A DNA stretch of 62,000 nt from Acanthaster planci. Its lineage: Eukaryota > Echinodermata > Asteroidea > Valvatida > Acanthasteridae. Of this stretch, positions 11,601-24,630 are shown one piece after another. The stretch is taken from the NCBI RefSeq assembly GCF_001949145.1, contig NW_019091510.1, forward strand, positions 21,793 to 83,792, read 5' to 3'. The notes beneath the pieces are model-generated. The model had not been told where the DNA came from, searched no databases, and worked only from the letters and a program-made list of their open reading frames with translations. A program made the translations under genes and the position numbers. Within the stretch, counting starts at the first letter, position 1, and each line of letters starts with the position of its first letter.

Positions 11601-14600
11601 CAGAACAACGTGCATGCGTTAAACTAGGAATACTCCTCAGTTCATTCTGTCGAAGGATGAAATCCGATTTTCGCAGGTGATTGGCGAAGTTTTTTTGCGG
11701 TTTACATTTCATACAACTTCTTCCGCTAAAAAGAAACAAGCAACTCTAAAAGCCAAGTAAACGACAGTTAGCAGCTTATTATCATGGTATCCAAGCCACC
11801 TAAACCAATTACTGTAGGAACTTATTTTTCTGGTGTCTGTAAATTTGATGTAAAGACTTTCCAACGGAAGCTTCCATCCCTTAAAAATATGCTTTTCCGT
11901 CCATACCAGTACTGCCGAAGGTACTTTTTTTGTTAAAAAGGCTGTTTTTAAGAATATTACTCATTCATTTTATAGTTTATGCATTCGGATATATATGTAT
12001 TGAATACACTGAATACTTTTGATGTACAGGTATATACAGGTGTTACTATTTTTTCTGTGAATGCAAACTTTTGTAATTTTGGTTTATTAATCGTCAGTAA
12101 CATTCGTGTTACCTTGCAATTTACATGTCGTTGCTTTTGCAGCTTTCGTTTTTACTGAAGTATTGTTATGCTTGTGCCTCCATCAACTTTTTTCAACCCA
12201 CAATTCTAAAACCAGGCAGAAAAATAGCAAGTTATCTGCTGATACTGATGCAGTCAAACCTCAATGATAAGAGGTCCATTGCAGATTATCTATGTTGTAA
12301 CCGGAACCATATTACCGGGAATGATTGTGTTGCCGGGAATGAATGATGTACCAGTATGTAGGTTTGATATTCATTTACAGTGCGCATGTCAGAGCTGTTG
12401 TCCAAACTATAATCCACATTTTGCTTTCGCAAAATCCCCGTGGTTTTTAATATGGAAATTGCTGTTTAGTTTTGAATTGTTCAATTACGATATTGGAACA
12501 AGCAGTTTTATTTTCATCATTAAAGTCCTGATCTGAAAATCTAATAAGTTTGAGTTGTTTCTCCTGTAACATTGTACCCTAGCTGTGGAAAGTTTATCCT
12601 TTTCCCCTTATGTCAAGTGGGCCGCCGGGGGAACCGACGTTCGTATTTTGGCACGTGACTCCCTTTTTTCTTCACACTTGCGGCGCTGTTTCAGTCGTAT
12701 TGGTCATTGGCTCTATCCTGGATACCGTAGAGTATGTGAACTGGTATGTGTGTACATGTATCTACAGAAAATACATGTAATTTGTCTTTTGTGACGTGCA
12801 TTAATATTCAATATTATGGTACCAAAAGGTACATAACTAAACTAATATTCTAATCAGAGATTCCAATATCGCGCATACGACAGTGTAGCCTTTGCAATCG
12901 CTGCTATACCGGTATTTGAATGTTATATTACAATAGCGTGCAGGTCACCGCCGGCAGAACGGCTGGCTACCGCCTCGAGCAGAAACACCCCCTCATCGGT
13001 TGGAAAGAGTACACAATTTTGTGGGTAGCGATGCAACTGCAATACTTCTGTTCCTAGTCGGTCAACCGCCGACGCGCAGTTAAATACATGTAGTATGCCT
13101 ACCAAAGGAACTAAGGAAATAGCGCCCTCTCTTGATTCAACTCGAGGCCTATACCATCTCGTTTTCGGGGTTAATACATTTTATTTATTTGTGCGAGCGG
13201 ATCTGTAGCCTATGATATTTAGAATGGAGAAAAAAGAGATGTCTTTTCGATCTATTCCCATAATTAAGACTGCTGAAATGCGCGATGGGGCGGTCTGGAT
13301 CTTATAGTTTGTATCGCACGCATCGCAGTCTAGTTACGATGTGTAACTAGTTTGATGCCGGCAGGACACGCGACTTCCGGCTGTGCTGGCTATAGAGCTA
13401 GCTACCTGTGACAGGTAAAACAAGATTTCCACCCCACCTCCGAAAAGGGTCGAACAGACATGCGAAGCTAATGCCAGCAGCTCTTGTGCACAAATTAATG
13501 CGTCACCGGATCTTCTCCTCTGAATTGTTTTATTCGTGAAATATACTTGAGTACAAGCCAGGAACACTTCATAGAAACTTTTTTTTAAATATTGATCCCA
13601 TAGGCCTAAAGGTTTTCCTGCAACATTGCAAAGTAAAGGTCCACGGGGTCTTTAATACTTTGTGACAACACCTCATCCACGGATTCTGTATCTTGATTGG
13701 CTGAGAACTACCAAAAGAAGGAGATGCTACTTCCCTTGGCCTACACCTAGGAGCGTAGAGAAGGCATTTCCGAGAGGGAGGTGCCAGAATCAATTTGCCG
13801 ACTTGTTACTTGCTCGCCAACCTCGTGTCGTTTAAAATTCACAAAGTGCGGAAGAGATGTATATCGTTCATGCACCAATTTGGATTCAATTTTTGAATGC
13901 CATTGAAACCAGATTAACACGTGTAATATTTAACTTGTGACTGCCATTCTCTAGTTTTAATCGACGATGAATAAACTTGTGCTTTCTAAAGCATTTGACG
14001 AACTGATTAATGATCAAGTGACAAGTTACAGTGCCCTCGATTATTTTTCCCCACTGCACATGCAACCCCTTATAAAACACACCATGAACAAGAGCAAGCA
14101 CTTCTTTCCTCTCGGCAGTAAATTCCTCCATTAATAAAGTTTTGACAAATAGACGACTTTGGGTTCGAAATATTCTGACCAACATTACGGTAGTTAATTA
14201 ATACAAGTAATAATTGTTGAGAGGTCAGCAGCTGATTGAAGACTCCAGATGTTAGTACGGTTGGCCTGCATGTAGATTAAATTCCAAATTACACTCATTA
14301 GTGCCACGAAGGATCTTGAAAAAACCTGAAGAAATAAAGACAAAGAAAGAAAGGAAAGTTTAATGACAAAGGAAAAGAAAAACGGAGCCCTCAAGATATG
14401 GCAGTCCAGCATGCAAGTCGTTCTTGCGAACTGTTATTGGATATAGCGAAAAGAATGTACATGCAGGGCGAAATCACTTTATAAGAATGTACATGCGCGG
14501 CGAAATCACTTTGCATTTAATTCCACACTTCAAAAACGTCATCGTTACTTTTAATTCGTGCCTGCTTCGACAGAACAACTGCCTTTTGTTTGTTTTAAGT

Positions 14601-14936
14601 AAAATGCCTTGCGGATAATTTACTCTTAAAACATTAAAGGTTAAAAACACTGAATTTGACTGATGACTAATTGGGCTTTTGATTGGATACAACTGAAACT
14701 CTACTTGTATTCCACTGTTCGCTCCTTTTCCTTTCGATCAATATTTTAAAATTGTGTGAAATCTTCCAAGATTATATCGCCTTGAGAGTGACCTTTAGAT
14801 GCACCGTACATTTATACTGAAGAACTGTTTGTTCATATCTATGGCAAGTTGCTGGCTTTAAGAAAAGGGCGTTTTTTATCCATGTATACACGTAAGGGTC
14901 AATTCCATCATTCTCCAATTAGCATAAATTCTTGCT
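8682..14936. other. Intergenic, no gene recognised
   Basis: More than 6 kb of AT-rich DNA with no exon I can assign on either strand. It contains an (AC)8 microsatellite at 10534-10550 and scattered TACATGTA motifs. If the cathepsin B-like gene to the right has a C-terminal exon, it should lie on the minus strand here, but I did not find the expected CGIES-type motif. Confidence 0.4.
10534..10550. repeat. (AC)8 microsatellite
   Basis: An uninterrupted ACACAC tract of 17 bases. Confidence 0.9.
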
Positions 14937-15086
14937 TCAGATATTCACGTTCAAGCAAAATGTAGAAGAGTACCTACCACAGGTATGAGTGCCGTGATCT
15001 TTTGGCAGGTAACCCGCTTTTGCTAAGCACGTATTTTCCGCGCTCTGAGCTAAGCAGATCCATGGAATTGCCCCCCTGATTGTTAC

Positions 15087-18000
15087 CTTTGTCGCCCCAC
15101 TCGGAGTTCCATGAGTTGGCACACAGCCAATATTTCTGTCCGTTCTCAACGCCCCAGCCAAGGACTTTAACTGAATGTGCGGCAATAAATGCACTCCCTT
15201 TGTCTTGATAAACACCTTCATAGAAAACAATTTTGCAAAACAGCATGAATGACACTCAGAGATTGACCCGAGGAGTCTGGGTTAGATTACGCCTTTCTGA
15301 ATGCATTTGCGTTTTGACAGAGTGCGTTTTTCTGTCACACTGAGCCTCCGCGACTTTTCCTGGTAGGCCTAATGTTCTTTGACATAAATTCGTTCCATTG
15401 ACACAATGTTGACACTGATTTTGTAAAAACCAGACAAGATATATAATATATGATATTCAAAGTCTTCTTTGCCTAGCATTGATGTATGATTACGTATGTT
15501 GGGTTTCCTATTTATATTATCAGCAATTTTGCTGTGTTTTATAGGATAAACGTCAAATGGAAAAAAAATGAAAAGTGGGTTTTTTTTATTTTGCCAGATA
15601 CCTGATCGGTAGAGTAAGAAGTCCGCGTATAGATCCATGTCCCCTGAAACCGGCCCGTGATTCATGATTTCGTTCTGAATATCCGCCTCATGGTGTCCAA
15701 CACGATAAATTCGCAGACCTCGAGTTTTCGAGAAAGAAAAAAGATTATTAAAACAATGCAGTTAAGCAATCTAGGAGACTGCATGTTGAAGTAAGTTCTC
15801 GCCTGGTTCCATTAATGGTCAACTACATGGTCAAAAAAACTGGCGATCGTCCGGGCGGTGTTAATCGACCTATAGTTAACTGTAGTCTCGACCGCTCGAA
15901 CTTGCCTTGAACGTGTGAATCGTGGAGAGGTTACTTAAAAATGTTTGTTGTTTTGCTTTCAATATTTACAGATTAGTTTTAGAAATATGAAGCGTGCACC
16001 TTTCTTCTTGTCGTTTTCGTACGACTTGGGGTAGCCACGCCTGCAGGTTTTGTTGCAGAATGGCTCGTCGGGGAGTGGATCGGAACACGAACCATGTGAA
16101 CCTTTCTCATAATGATCGCAGGGCGGATAGGCGTACGGTCGGCAACCGGACGAACTGTTGTATCCTCCCCCGCTCACCAATCCAGTATCAAGCCAGTACA
16201 GCCAAGCAATAGTAGTGGAACCGCCAAAACAGCTAAAGTAACCCCAAAAAGTATACAAACAATGAATGTAAATTCTAAATTTGAAGGGTTTGGGGGCTTT
16301 AAGAACTCTTTGAAAAATGTGCACTACGTATCCCTAAGCGTGCCCTTAAAAGGTTTCACCCAAGTTAATTTCTTTTATGGGCTCCTGATAAGCCACGGTC
16401 AACATGGTGCATAGACATGGAAGACCTAAAACTCCACAATTTTGAGCCATTCCTAAAGACAAGTCCCTCCCCCCCGAAACTTTGGATCTGGTATCAACCT
16501 TTCAACATTGCTGCTATTATTTTTTCTCTTACTTGTTACTGAAGAAGGGTGAAAGCGAACAAGCCACTGAGTCCTCAACAGAGAAATTGAACTGCTGACC
16601 GCCGTGCGTAATGCAGTATCTATCGGTCATCGCTCCCACAGCAGAAAAAGCCTGCAGTGCAACAAAGTCAACAAAATCTCTTCGAGTGATAAAATGTAAT
16701 TGCTATAGATCTCTGAAAAATAATTATCTATCTGAAACGCCACGTCATTTTGTCCCCTGAAATATACTTTACTGGTATTAATTATACTGGTGGCCTTTCT
16801 CTTTGATAATCTTCTCCATGCCGTCCACTAGCGTATAATTATTTGTCGGCGTATCTTGATTTTTTCTAGGCTTCAATCCCATTAAATTGATGGGATATTT
16901 TGGACCATATCACATATAGCCAAGGTTGGGGTGCGGATTGCACCCCCCCAACTCAGCTGTCACATGTCTGCTTGTTTTCGAAACTTAGCATGCATGTGAA
17001 GATACCCATTATCAGTACAAAGGTGAAGTTCATATTTACATAACCTCACAAAGATTTTGATTTTTGTAGTTATTTGACGTTCATGGCCCCACAAAAAAGT
17101 ATGAATTTTTGGTTGTGAAACCAGAGTGGTTGTGACTATAGGGAAACCTACCGGTTTGTAATACCTGTTATAAAGATCTTTACTTAAGGGTTTGAGAGCC
17201 GGAAACCTATTCCAGGACAGTAGGTAGCTTAAAAATGTGTTGCGTAAAAGAGATATCACTTAATCTGGTACTCGAAGTATTTGCATTGAGGGCCCAACCG
17301 TGCATTGTACACTTCATTTCTACATAAGTCACCACAATATATTGTTTGTAGAGTTGCAGGAATCGAGTTTTAATAAGGGCACTTGATTCGAGTCAATTGC
17401 ATGCATTTTCATAAACGCATTAACATACAAAAACATCATTTGTGCACAGAACATGCTCGCGTTTAATTCTTGACTCTCCCAAGAGTAGTCCTGCAGATAT
17501 CTGTCACTGAAATATGCATCTTTGAGGTAGTTTCAGGTGACACACAACATAACTTTTTGAAACAGAGTCACGCCTTCCGTTAACACTTTTATGTTGGTGA
17601 AGTATCAACTCGAAGCAAGTTGAAATGGTACCACAAATTATTGTGAAAGAAGAATATACGTATTAATTTGTGCATAAATAAAATCAAAGAATCAAATACT
17701 AATCAGAACATGACGCTATCATAATGTCACTTAAAAGTGTTTATGGGGAAGACATGTTTGATCGACCAGCCAAATTTCCAGTCAATCTGATTAGATCTTT
17801 ATAAACATAACAAGCAATAACGATTTGTGATGTCACGAAATTTTGTAAAAACGTAATTTGTCTGGATGATTATGAGCATTGCAAAACGAAGTTTGAAAAC
17901 CCTTGTTTTGTTCAGGCGACAGTTCCTCTAAAGAATGAATAAATAAATTTTGATAATTTTTAAAACCTTTGCTGATGTTTTATCATGACGTCATCCCATT

Positions 18001-19172
18001 TTCAGTTGTAACACATCGCACATTTGTTGAAAAGGGAAACATCTGAACAAAGTTAAAGGCTTTTCTGCTGTACGCGGAAAGAATAGAGGAAAAGTGAGAT
18101 GATGTAAAAAAAAAACCACAACGAAAAATCTTTACCAAAACAATGCTTTCCCACAAATTGCAGAAAAGCCAACCGAAGGGCAGCCTGGTTGTATGCAGTG
18201 ACCTCAAGAATATGAAGATTGATCATGCGCCTACCCAGGATGCCTGGCAGTTCCCTTGGGCATAGATGCGACCAATTGAAGTGCAGTTTGGCCACTGCAC
18301 CCGAGCGTCGAATTCTTCAGGTATGTCGCCATCAGCTCGTTCTCGTTCGATTACTGGTAGTTTAGGGACTTTCTCCAGTGATAACCTGGGAGTGCCAAGC
18401 CGCTTCAGCACAGACTCAGCAGTCTCACCTGCGAAGTTAGGTCCAGCCTGCCGAGAAGGTTCAATCAATCAGCTATAAGGACAACTTCAACAAAATAATG
18501 TGCAATACCTCTTTAAAAGACAAGCGTTTCGCTTATTTCTGGAAAATGGCCAAACGAGTGAAACAAGTAGCACAATAATGGTTGTTTGTGAGGAATTTAA
18601 TATTATGGATTTGTTTAATATCGAATGAAATAACCACTTGTATATCTAGCGAGGGTGAAGGTGGGGGTGGGGCGAGGTAGCCCCCTTGGGACATGCCCCT
18701 TTTTATAAACTGGTATCACTTTAGGAGCGGTATATATAACAGCACCCTCCTTTCGGAGAATGAGTAAAAAAAAAACTCTAGCTAGTAAAAAGATAGGGTA
18801 AGTGAACGAAAAATGACAGCAAAGTCAAAAATCTGTGCCCGTCATTTTCCTATCCGAGGGTTCCGAGGTCGGCCATTAGGGGTCAACTTTCAGGCTCCAC
18901 AAAGACCGTTTGTGTTGCGGTATTAGCTCGTTTGGCTGTTGTGACATGTGATTGTTACTGTTGTTGTCGCAATTTTGTTTGCATTGGTAAATATGGTTTG
19001 TTAAACATGATTACGACTGTGATCTATTTACCTTCCAAGTTGTGTTCATGGAGTTGATTTTCTTCACCAGGTCAGCAGAGTACTCTACGAAGTCCTGATC
19101 GAGTGACTTTGAAAGCAAAGTTGACACAACAGCCAAAGGGCCAAGGAAAACGGCGACCAACAGAATCTTCAT
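15087..19172 (-). pseudogene. Cathepsin B-like cysteine protease relic (Cys to Ser at active site)
   Basis: Five exons are readable on the minus strand: 19172-19032 (signal peptide MKILLVAVFLGPLAVV and start of propeptide), 18447-18235 (propeptide, mature N-terminus), 16232-16000, 15718-15602 and 15215-15087. The last three join in frame. The family is cathepsin B, not L: it has the propeptide NTTWKAGPNFAGE, the occluding loop (PPCDHYEKGSHGSC), and [10 protein letters not shown] and [11 protein letters not shown]. The active-site motif GSCGSCW reads GNCQASW, so Gln and the structural Cys are kept but the nucleophile Cys is Ser (precursor residue 117). The catalytic His (AAHSV) and Asn (NSW) remain. 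In the occluding loop the first His is kept and the second is Tyr. After GNCQASW the frame hits TGA within four codons. The 99 bases from there to a good donor (GTAAAG at 18135) resemble the missing segment in another frame (VGFSA near LFCCFGG) and end in the phase the next exon needs. The final exon was not found. Either a pseudogene or a pseudoenzyme with two unseen exons; I favour the first. Confidence 0.65.
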
Positions 19173-20152
19173 GTTGCAAATTGGAAGCAGGCCTGTGACT
19201 CCTCTGTAAAATAATACCATCGTGGTATTTTGTAGTTAATTAACTTTTATACCTGACAGTGATAGTTGTGACTTTGAGTATAGTAATGCAAAATAATATT
19301 TCTTGCTTACCTTGTCTTATACCCAACAGCTGGCGAATAGTTGAGTGAATATTGGGTTGACACCTTAGACTGCAACCCTCTTCAAAAGAAAATGTAAGCC
19401 TTGGATTCGGCGTCGGTTTACAGTCCATCGATCAAGTGTTGATAGGGTGATTGATATATATTTGGGCCCTCTAGACGCAGAGTTAGGTTTTGCTTGCCAT
19501 GTCGAATTTAAAGATGAACCTTGAAATTTGCTCATAGATTCAGCGTTCCTTTGGCTCTAAAATCGTGCCCATTTGAATCGGCCACCAATACCGAAATGAA
19601 TAGGCCTATGTATAAGCAACAGGGAAAAGTTAGAGACTAAAATCAAAACACAAAAGGAAAAGAAAGCGGGAAAAACAAACTAGAACTAAACGTGAGAAAC
19701 ATTGGTGGGTGAAAGTGTAATGCAAGCCAGCCGTCTCCTGCAATTTCAGAGCCTATGCTCCGCCTGTACGTTCTCAGGCTGCAGGTGATGAAGGGTGGCA
19801 GTCTGTCCAGCTAATCACTCAACGCCCATCACTCCAAGAAATTGTAATCATATTAATACATGTAATAATGATGATTTAGCATGTGTACTGGTGTGTCCTA
19901 CATAGTGTGGACCTCTGCACTGTCTAGATATGGATTGGGGCGTATGTACTCAGATGTTAAAAAAAATATTATGGATTATTGATAATTGAGTTTAAGTGCT
20001 AGTGTTAGTTGCTTTAATTTGAGTACATGAGTGATATTGTATTTTGAGTTTCAGATATTTTGAGTGTCATTTGATCAGAGCTATGAAGTAACTTTTTATG
20101 TGTTTGTTTATGAGATGCATACTTTTTACAGGTTTGTTTTAGTTAAGTTCCT
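19173..20152. other. 5' flank of the cathepsin B-like locus, no gene seen
   Basis: On the minus strand TTATTTTACAG (ending about 19206) would be an acceptor for a leader exon carrying the MKILL start, so an untranslated first exon may lie here. Nothing else is recognised. Confidence 0.3.
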
Positions 20153-22897
20153 TCAGGTCCATCGTGTCCCATGACGACGCCACCTCTGACCCGACGTTGA
20201 CCTTGGCCGCCTCTTCCTCGTCGTGTAGTCCACTAAGAGAAGCGGACCTGCGGTTGCAGGCAGCAAGGCTCTGTCAGCCGCGAGTTTCCGAAGGGACTCA
20301 GGGGAATGTTGCATTTCTTCAGCGATGCTTTGATGTGTGCCAATTCTTCTGGCCGCCAACTGTGCGGTGGCCCTCTGCTAGTCCTCCGCAGAGGACCTGA
20401 CGAGGGAGACGCTCCGGGACCATGCGAAGTGCGTGGCGACCCACCACAGCTGACTACCAAGCAGCAGAACTTTCAGTAGGGGTGCCGCACGCCTGGAAGT
20501 GATTGCATTCCCCAAAACGCGGCGCAGACGTCTGTTAGGCCTGCGTACAGTACGCCTCCAAGGTGCAGATCTGCGATCGGTACGGAATCCAGGCCTCACA
20601 GCCGTACAAGAGGATGGACACGCAGACTGCATTGAAGACCGCCACCTTTGTTTGGAAGGTCAGCCTGTAATTGAAGAAGACTCGACGGTACAGCCTACCA
20701 AACGCTGACGCAGCACGACAGTTTCTTCGATGGATTTCCACACTGAGGTCAAGATTATCGGATAGCTCCGTACCGAGGTAAACAAAGGTGTTGCTAGTTT
20801 TTAGCTCCTGCTTCTGCACGGTGTGAGTGGAGTGGTCGCACCCTTGCTGCTGCTGCAGCCCCTCATCTTGTCGCAGTTGGCAACCAGGCCCTCGGGTAAA
20901 TATATGTCTGCAAACACGTCTAGTGACTGCTGGAGGTTCTCAGTGGCGAGCGTCCGACAAGAACTGCGTCGTCAGCGTAGACTGATGTGCACGTGTTAAA
21001 GCTTGGGGAAGTCGAAGGTTGAAGAAGCTGCCGTCCAGTGTGTATCTAATTTGGATGCCATGGTCCGCATGGCCCGCCAGCTGGGTGTATATTACGCGCA
21101 TCACTGGGGCCAGGAATAGCTTAAATAGGACTGGAGCAAGTACACAACCCTATTTCTCTTCCACGGCAACTGGGAACGGCGCTGACATCTCCCCGGAGTA
21201 CCGTACCCAGGCAACCATGTCGTCGTGGAACGCGTGCAGCACGGCAGTAAACCTTGGAGGACAGCCAATTTGTGCATGACGCCCCACAACAACTCGCAGT
21301 TAACCGTGTCGAATGCCTTTGTCAGATTGATGACGGCGGCGTACACGCCGAGGTGTTGCTCCTGGCATTTTTCCTGTATTTGGTGTATGACGAAGATTAC
21401 GTCCCCAGTCGCGAGTTCGTGACGAAAGCCGCACTGAGACTCGGGAAGGACATTGTCCACTGTTTTGGAAAGCAAACAGTCCATTATAATGACTCGGGCT
21501 AAGACTTTCCTCAGCAGTGGATAGCATTTATTTGCCACGACTGTTGCTGCATCCGATCTTGTCGCCCTGTCGCTTATGAGTGTGGGCAATATTGGCATCC
21601 TTCCAGGACTGTGGCACTGCTCCGGCCTCCCAGCAGGCATTCGTAAGGCTGTGGAGCTCACAATGACAGCTTCGAGGGAGGCACCGACCGTACTCCAGCA
21701 GCTTGGCCGGTACTTGATCAGGCCCAACGGCTTTTCTATCCGTCAGAGACGCAAGTGCCTTTGTAGTCTTTTCATACGATGGAGGAGTGTCCAGGTGCTC
21801 CACCACGGGCAGTGCGGGCAGTTCCTCAATAAATGATGGGATTGCATGGAGTACGTCTGTTAACAAGCTCCCCCCGAGTGCTCCGCCCAACTGGTGAGTA
21901 TCTCAGCTTCCTTTGCATGAAGTACAGTGCCATCAGTTGAGCGGATAGGATGGATTAGTGGTTTGATTGGTCCACAGACCGCTTTAGTCCCTCGTAGAAG
22001 AGATGAAGCCGGTTCGAATAAAAAAGGAGTTCTGCCGAGAACTGGTTCTCCATCTCACACAGCCTGCACTGCCTCTCGCTGTGTTGCGCCCTGGAACACT
22101 CCCGGGAAGCGGGGGTGTTGATCTTCAGCGCGGAGTCATGTGCTCAGTTCTTTAGATCGAGCAGTTCCTTAATCACCAATTCATTCTCGTCGAATCAGTC
22201 TCTGTTCTTCTTCCTACAGATCCCAAGACACTCTTCGGCCGCGTCCAGCAGCAAAGCCGCTCAGGGAGCTCCAGCAATTGGAAATTTGAGGCATCGGCTG
22301 AGTCATGAGACACAATGCGCTGTTGTAAGGCATCAGCAAACTGTACACGTGTCTCGGGGTCTTTCATTCTTGCAGTGTTGACCCTCGGAGATGCATCTTC
22401 GAGACGACAAGCCAATTGTCCGCAGACGCTTCAGCACCAAGCATCACACGCGTAATCCTAATCCTCCTCCACGGCTTCCTCAGAAACCAGCGTCAGGGCA
22501 TGAGCGCTCATTCTCGTGAGTGATTCACTCTTGGCCAGTGGCAGTCTACAGCTCATGAGTCGCACGGACACACCAGTGGGGGTCTCAGACACGCCTCCAA
22601 CCAGCGCTAAGCGCGCGGCGAACCCAACACTATGCTGTGTCGGACCCCATCCGGATAGCTCCTCCAGAAGAAAGTGTATCCGAATGTCGGCTCCACCAGA
22701 GAGCCCTCGCCGTGAAAGCGGGTCTTGCTCAAAGCCACGATGTCAATGTTGTAGCGCACCAGTTCTGCAGCAACAAGGGCTGTGCGCCAATCGGGGCGGT
22801 TGCCGCCGTCCAGTAGGGTTGTAATGTTCTATGAAGCTAGACGTAGCAAACGATTTCTTCCTCTTCTTCGATTTCGACTGCATACTGGGACACCAGG
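20153..22897 (-). mobile_element. Decayed non-LTR retrotransposon (endonuclease plus reverse transcriptase)
   Basis: Minus-strand fragments, 5' to 3', follow the order of a LINE ORF2. An AP-type endonuclease start near 22836-22690 has TLLDGG, DIVALSKTRF and GYTFFW. A linker lies at 22415-22173. The reverse-transcriptase N-terminus at 21890-21528 has DTPPSYEKTTKAL and VPQSWKDANIAHTHKR. The core at 21727-21101 has LISDRATRSD, LPESQCGFR and LTKAFDTVN. The catalytic YADD box is intact at 20979-20968 (YADDAVLVG). The post-RT region at 20819-20535 has FVYLGTELS, SAFGRL and LLYGCEAW. The pieces lie in different frames with stops between them and part of the endonuclease is missing, so the copy is dead. 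I do not assign a clade. All open frames on both strands here belong to this relic. Confidence 0.88.
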
Positions 22898-23110
22898 CAG
22901 TGGCGTAGCTAGGATTTTACTTGGGGAGGGGGCACAGGGGGCACCAGCATTTTATAGGGGTGCACCAGCTTTCGGTGGTGTGTTTTTTGGGAGCAAGCTT
23001 TTGTTAGCCTTGTTCAATACCCATTCATCCGGTTTTTTAGTGGGGGCATCTGGGGGGCACTGGGAATTTGTGGGGGAACGTGCCCCCAGCCCCCCGTTGC
23101 TACGTCACTG
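22898..23110. mobile_element. Short terminal-inverted-repeat element (MITE)
   Basis: A 213-bp segment begins CAGTGGCGTAGCTAGG and ends GCTACGTCACTG. The last 12 bases are the reverse complement of the first 12 with one mismatch. The interior is G-rich and non-coding. It abuts the 5' end of the retrotransposon. The flanking eight bases do not form an exact target-site duplication, so the superfamily is open. Confidence 0.65.
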
Positions 23111-24630
23111 GCGCCTGGAGATCGCGGTAACCCCCCCGGCGGGGTTTCGAGCAGGCAATTTTTAGGCCAATTTTTCCAGGCCCTTCCCAAAGTATAATTA
23201 TGAATTTCATCGGCACCAAAGAGTACTGGCTGCAAATGACGGAATTCACTTTTGAAGGCGCTATAAACAGGCGTTTCAGTGTCCCGAGGAAAAACACTTT
23301 ATATGTTAAACACGTTCATGTCGACGTCTAAACGCACAAGGCTACAAAAACCTCCCCCCCCCCCCCAAAAAAAGTGCAAGCTTCCTGGTGCCCCTCCCAT
23401 AAGGTAAGACGCTAGTGCCCCTTTTGTGCCCCCACTAGCAAATCTTAGCTATATACCCCACGCATAATGAAGGCGCATTACAAATGTGAAGGTTGAATTC
23501 AGACATTTGGGTTTGCGGTCATTTGAAGTTGAACACACGTGCCAGCCTGCGTGCATTGAGCAGGATAGTGGAAAAAATATACATTTTTGCTGACCTGTTT
23601 CAGAACAATGGGCTCTGCACGAGAACATTATGATTGATTTTCACAAAATTGATTTTAAATGACTTCAAAAAGCTACTTTTGAAACTCGTTATGTCTCAGC
23701 TTCTAAAAAATGCACTGCGGTGATCATCGGGAAAAAATGTTGGAGAGGGGCGGATTCCGCCACCTGATTGGGGTATAAGAGACTCAACTTAACTCAGCAC
23801 GTGGGTAAGCACATGCAGTACCGAGCGTCGGCTTTCCTTTGTAAGTAACACTTACAATGCACCTTTATTCTATTGGAGTATGCGATGCTTGTTGATTTTT
23901 GAGACCCATTACAGGTCACGTGATTTAACAGGCTGTTTAAATCTTGGGCCCCAGGTCTGTCTTCTATGCGAACAAGTAAATTTGGGGCACACACGTCCCG
24001 TACTGGTCCAGCGGCGATTTCTTCTTGAATCTTTTCTCTTTTTTTTCCAAATCCGTGGGTCTAGGTGAATTGAGATATATTACACTTTTTGAAAATATTT
24101 TAAAATTGTGCAGGGGAGATTATTGAGGATTTTTTGCTGGGGGTTGGAGGGCCCAATTTTGGATTTTTTGTTCATCCAAACGGGGTGGGTGGGATCATTG
24201 TTACCACGTGTAATTGTCGCCTTTGATGAAGCCATTTAATCTCTTTATTTTGTGCTTGTACACACAAAACAAGACCCCAAATGGTTTATCGTGCCTTTTA
24301 GGAGTCTTCTAACCTTTAGACGTAGGCCCTCAGAAAAAAAGAAAGAAAGAAGGCAATGAACGGGGGGGTTGACTGCGTTCAATTTCCAGGTTTTCTGTTC
24401 GAATTGTGACCCCGAAATTTACTCACAGGAAACATTTCTCAAAAACGGCTTATTGTAATGTATTGTCTTCGAAGTTTGAAACCATGTGGAACTTCATTTT
24501 TCTGTCCAGCCTGGACACCTGTGTAAGTTGTGAGTATTTTAAAACAATTTTGAAGCATAGGTATTTATCACCGGCGTCTATGGGAGTTTTTAGCCATGGG
24601 GTGCACCCATAGCACATGTGTTTAAACGTC
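23111..24630. other. Intergenic, low-complexity patches
   Basis: No gene recognised. A run of 14 C followed by A-runs lies near 23351-23371, and an AAAGAAAG tract near 24338. Confidence 0.4.

Noticed and set aside
14937-15086. Possible last cathepsin B exon just after the GDK-donor
   Set aside because: None of the three frames gives the conserved HCGIES-type ending. The [10 protein letters not shown] stretch there is in the wrong frame and does not match.
16960-17259. Minus-strand frame containing YELHLCTDNGYLHMH, considered as the missing cathepsin exon
   Set aside because: The resemblance to the SDRxCIHxxG segment is loose, no good splice pair with the required phases is present, and the active-site-proximal residues are absent.
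18053-18295. 80-codon minus-strand frame overlapping cathepsin exon 2
   Set aside because: It is a shifted frame through the same locus. I use it only as weak evidence for a frame break, not as a separate gene.
21019-22824. Plus-strand frames of 60-102 codons
   Set aside because: They are antisense shadows of the minus-strand retrotransposon.
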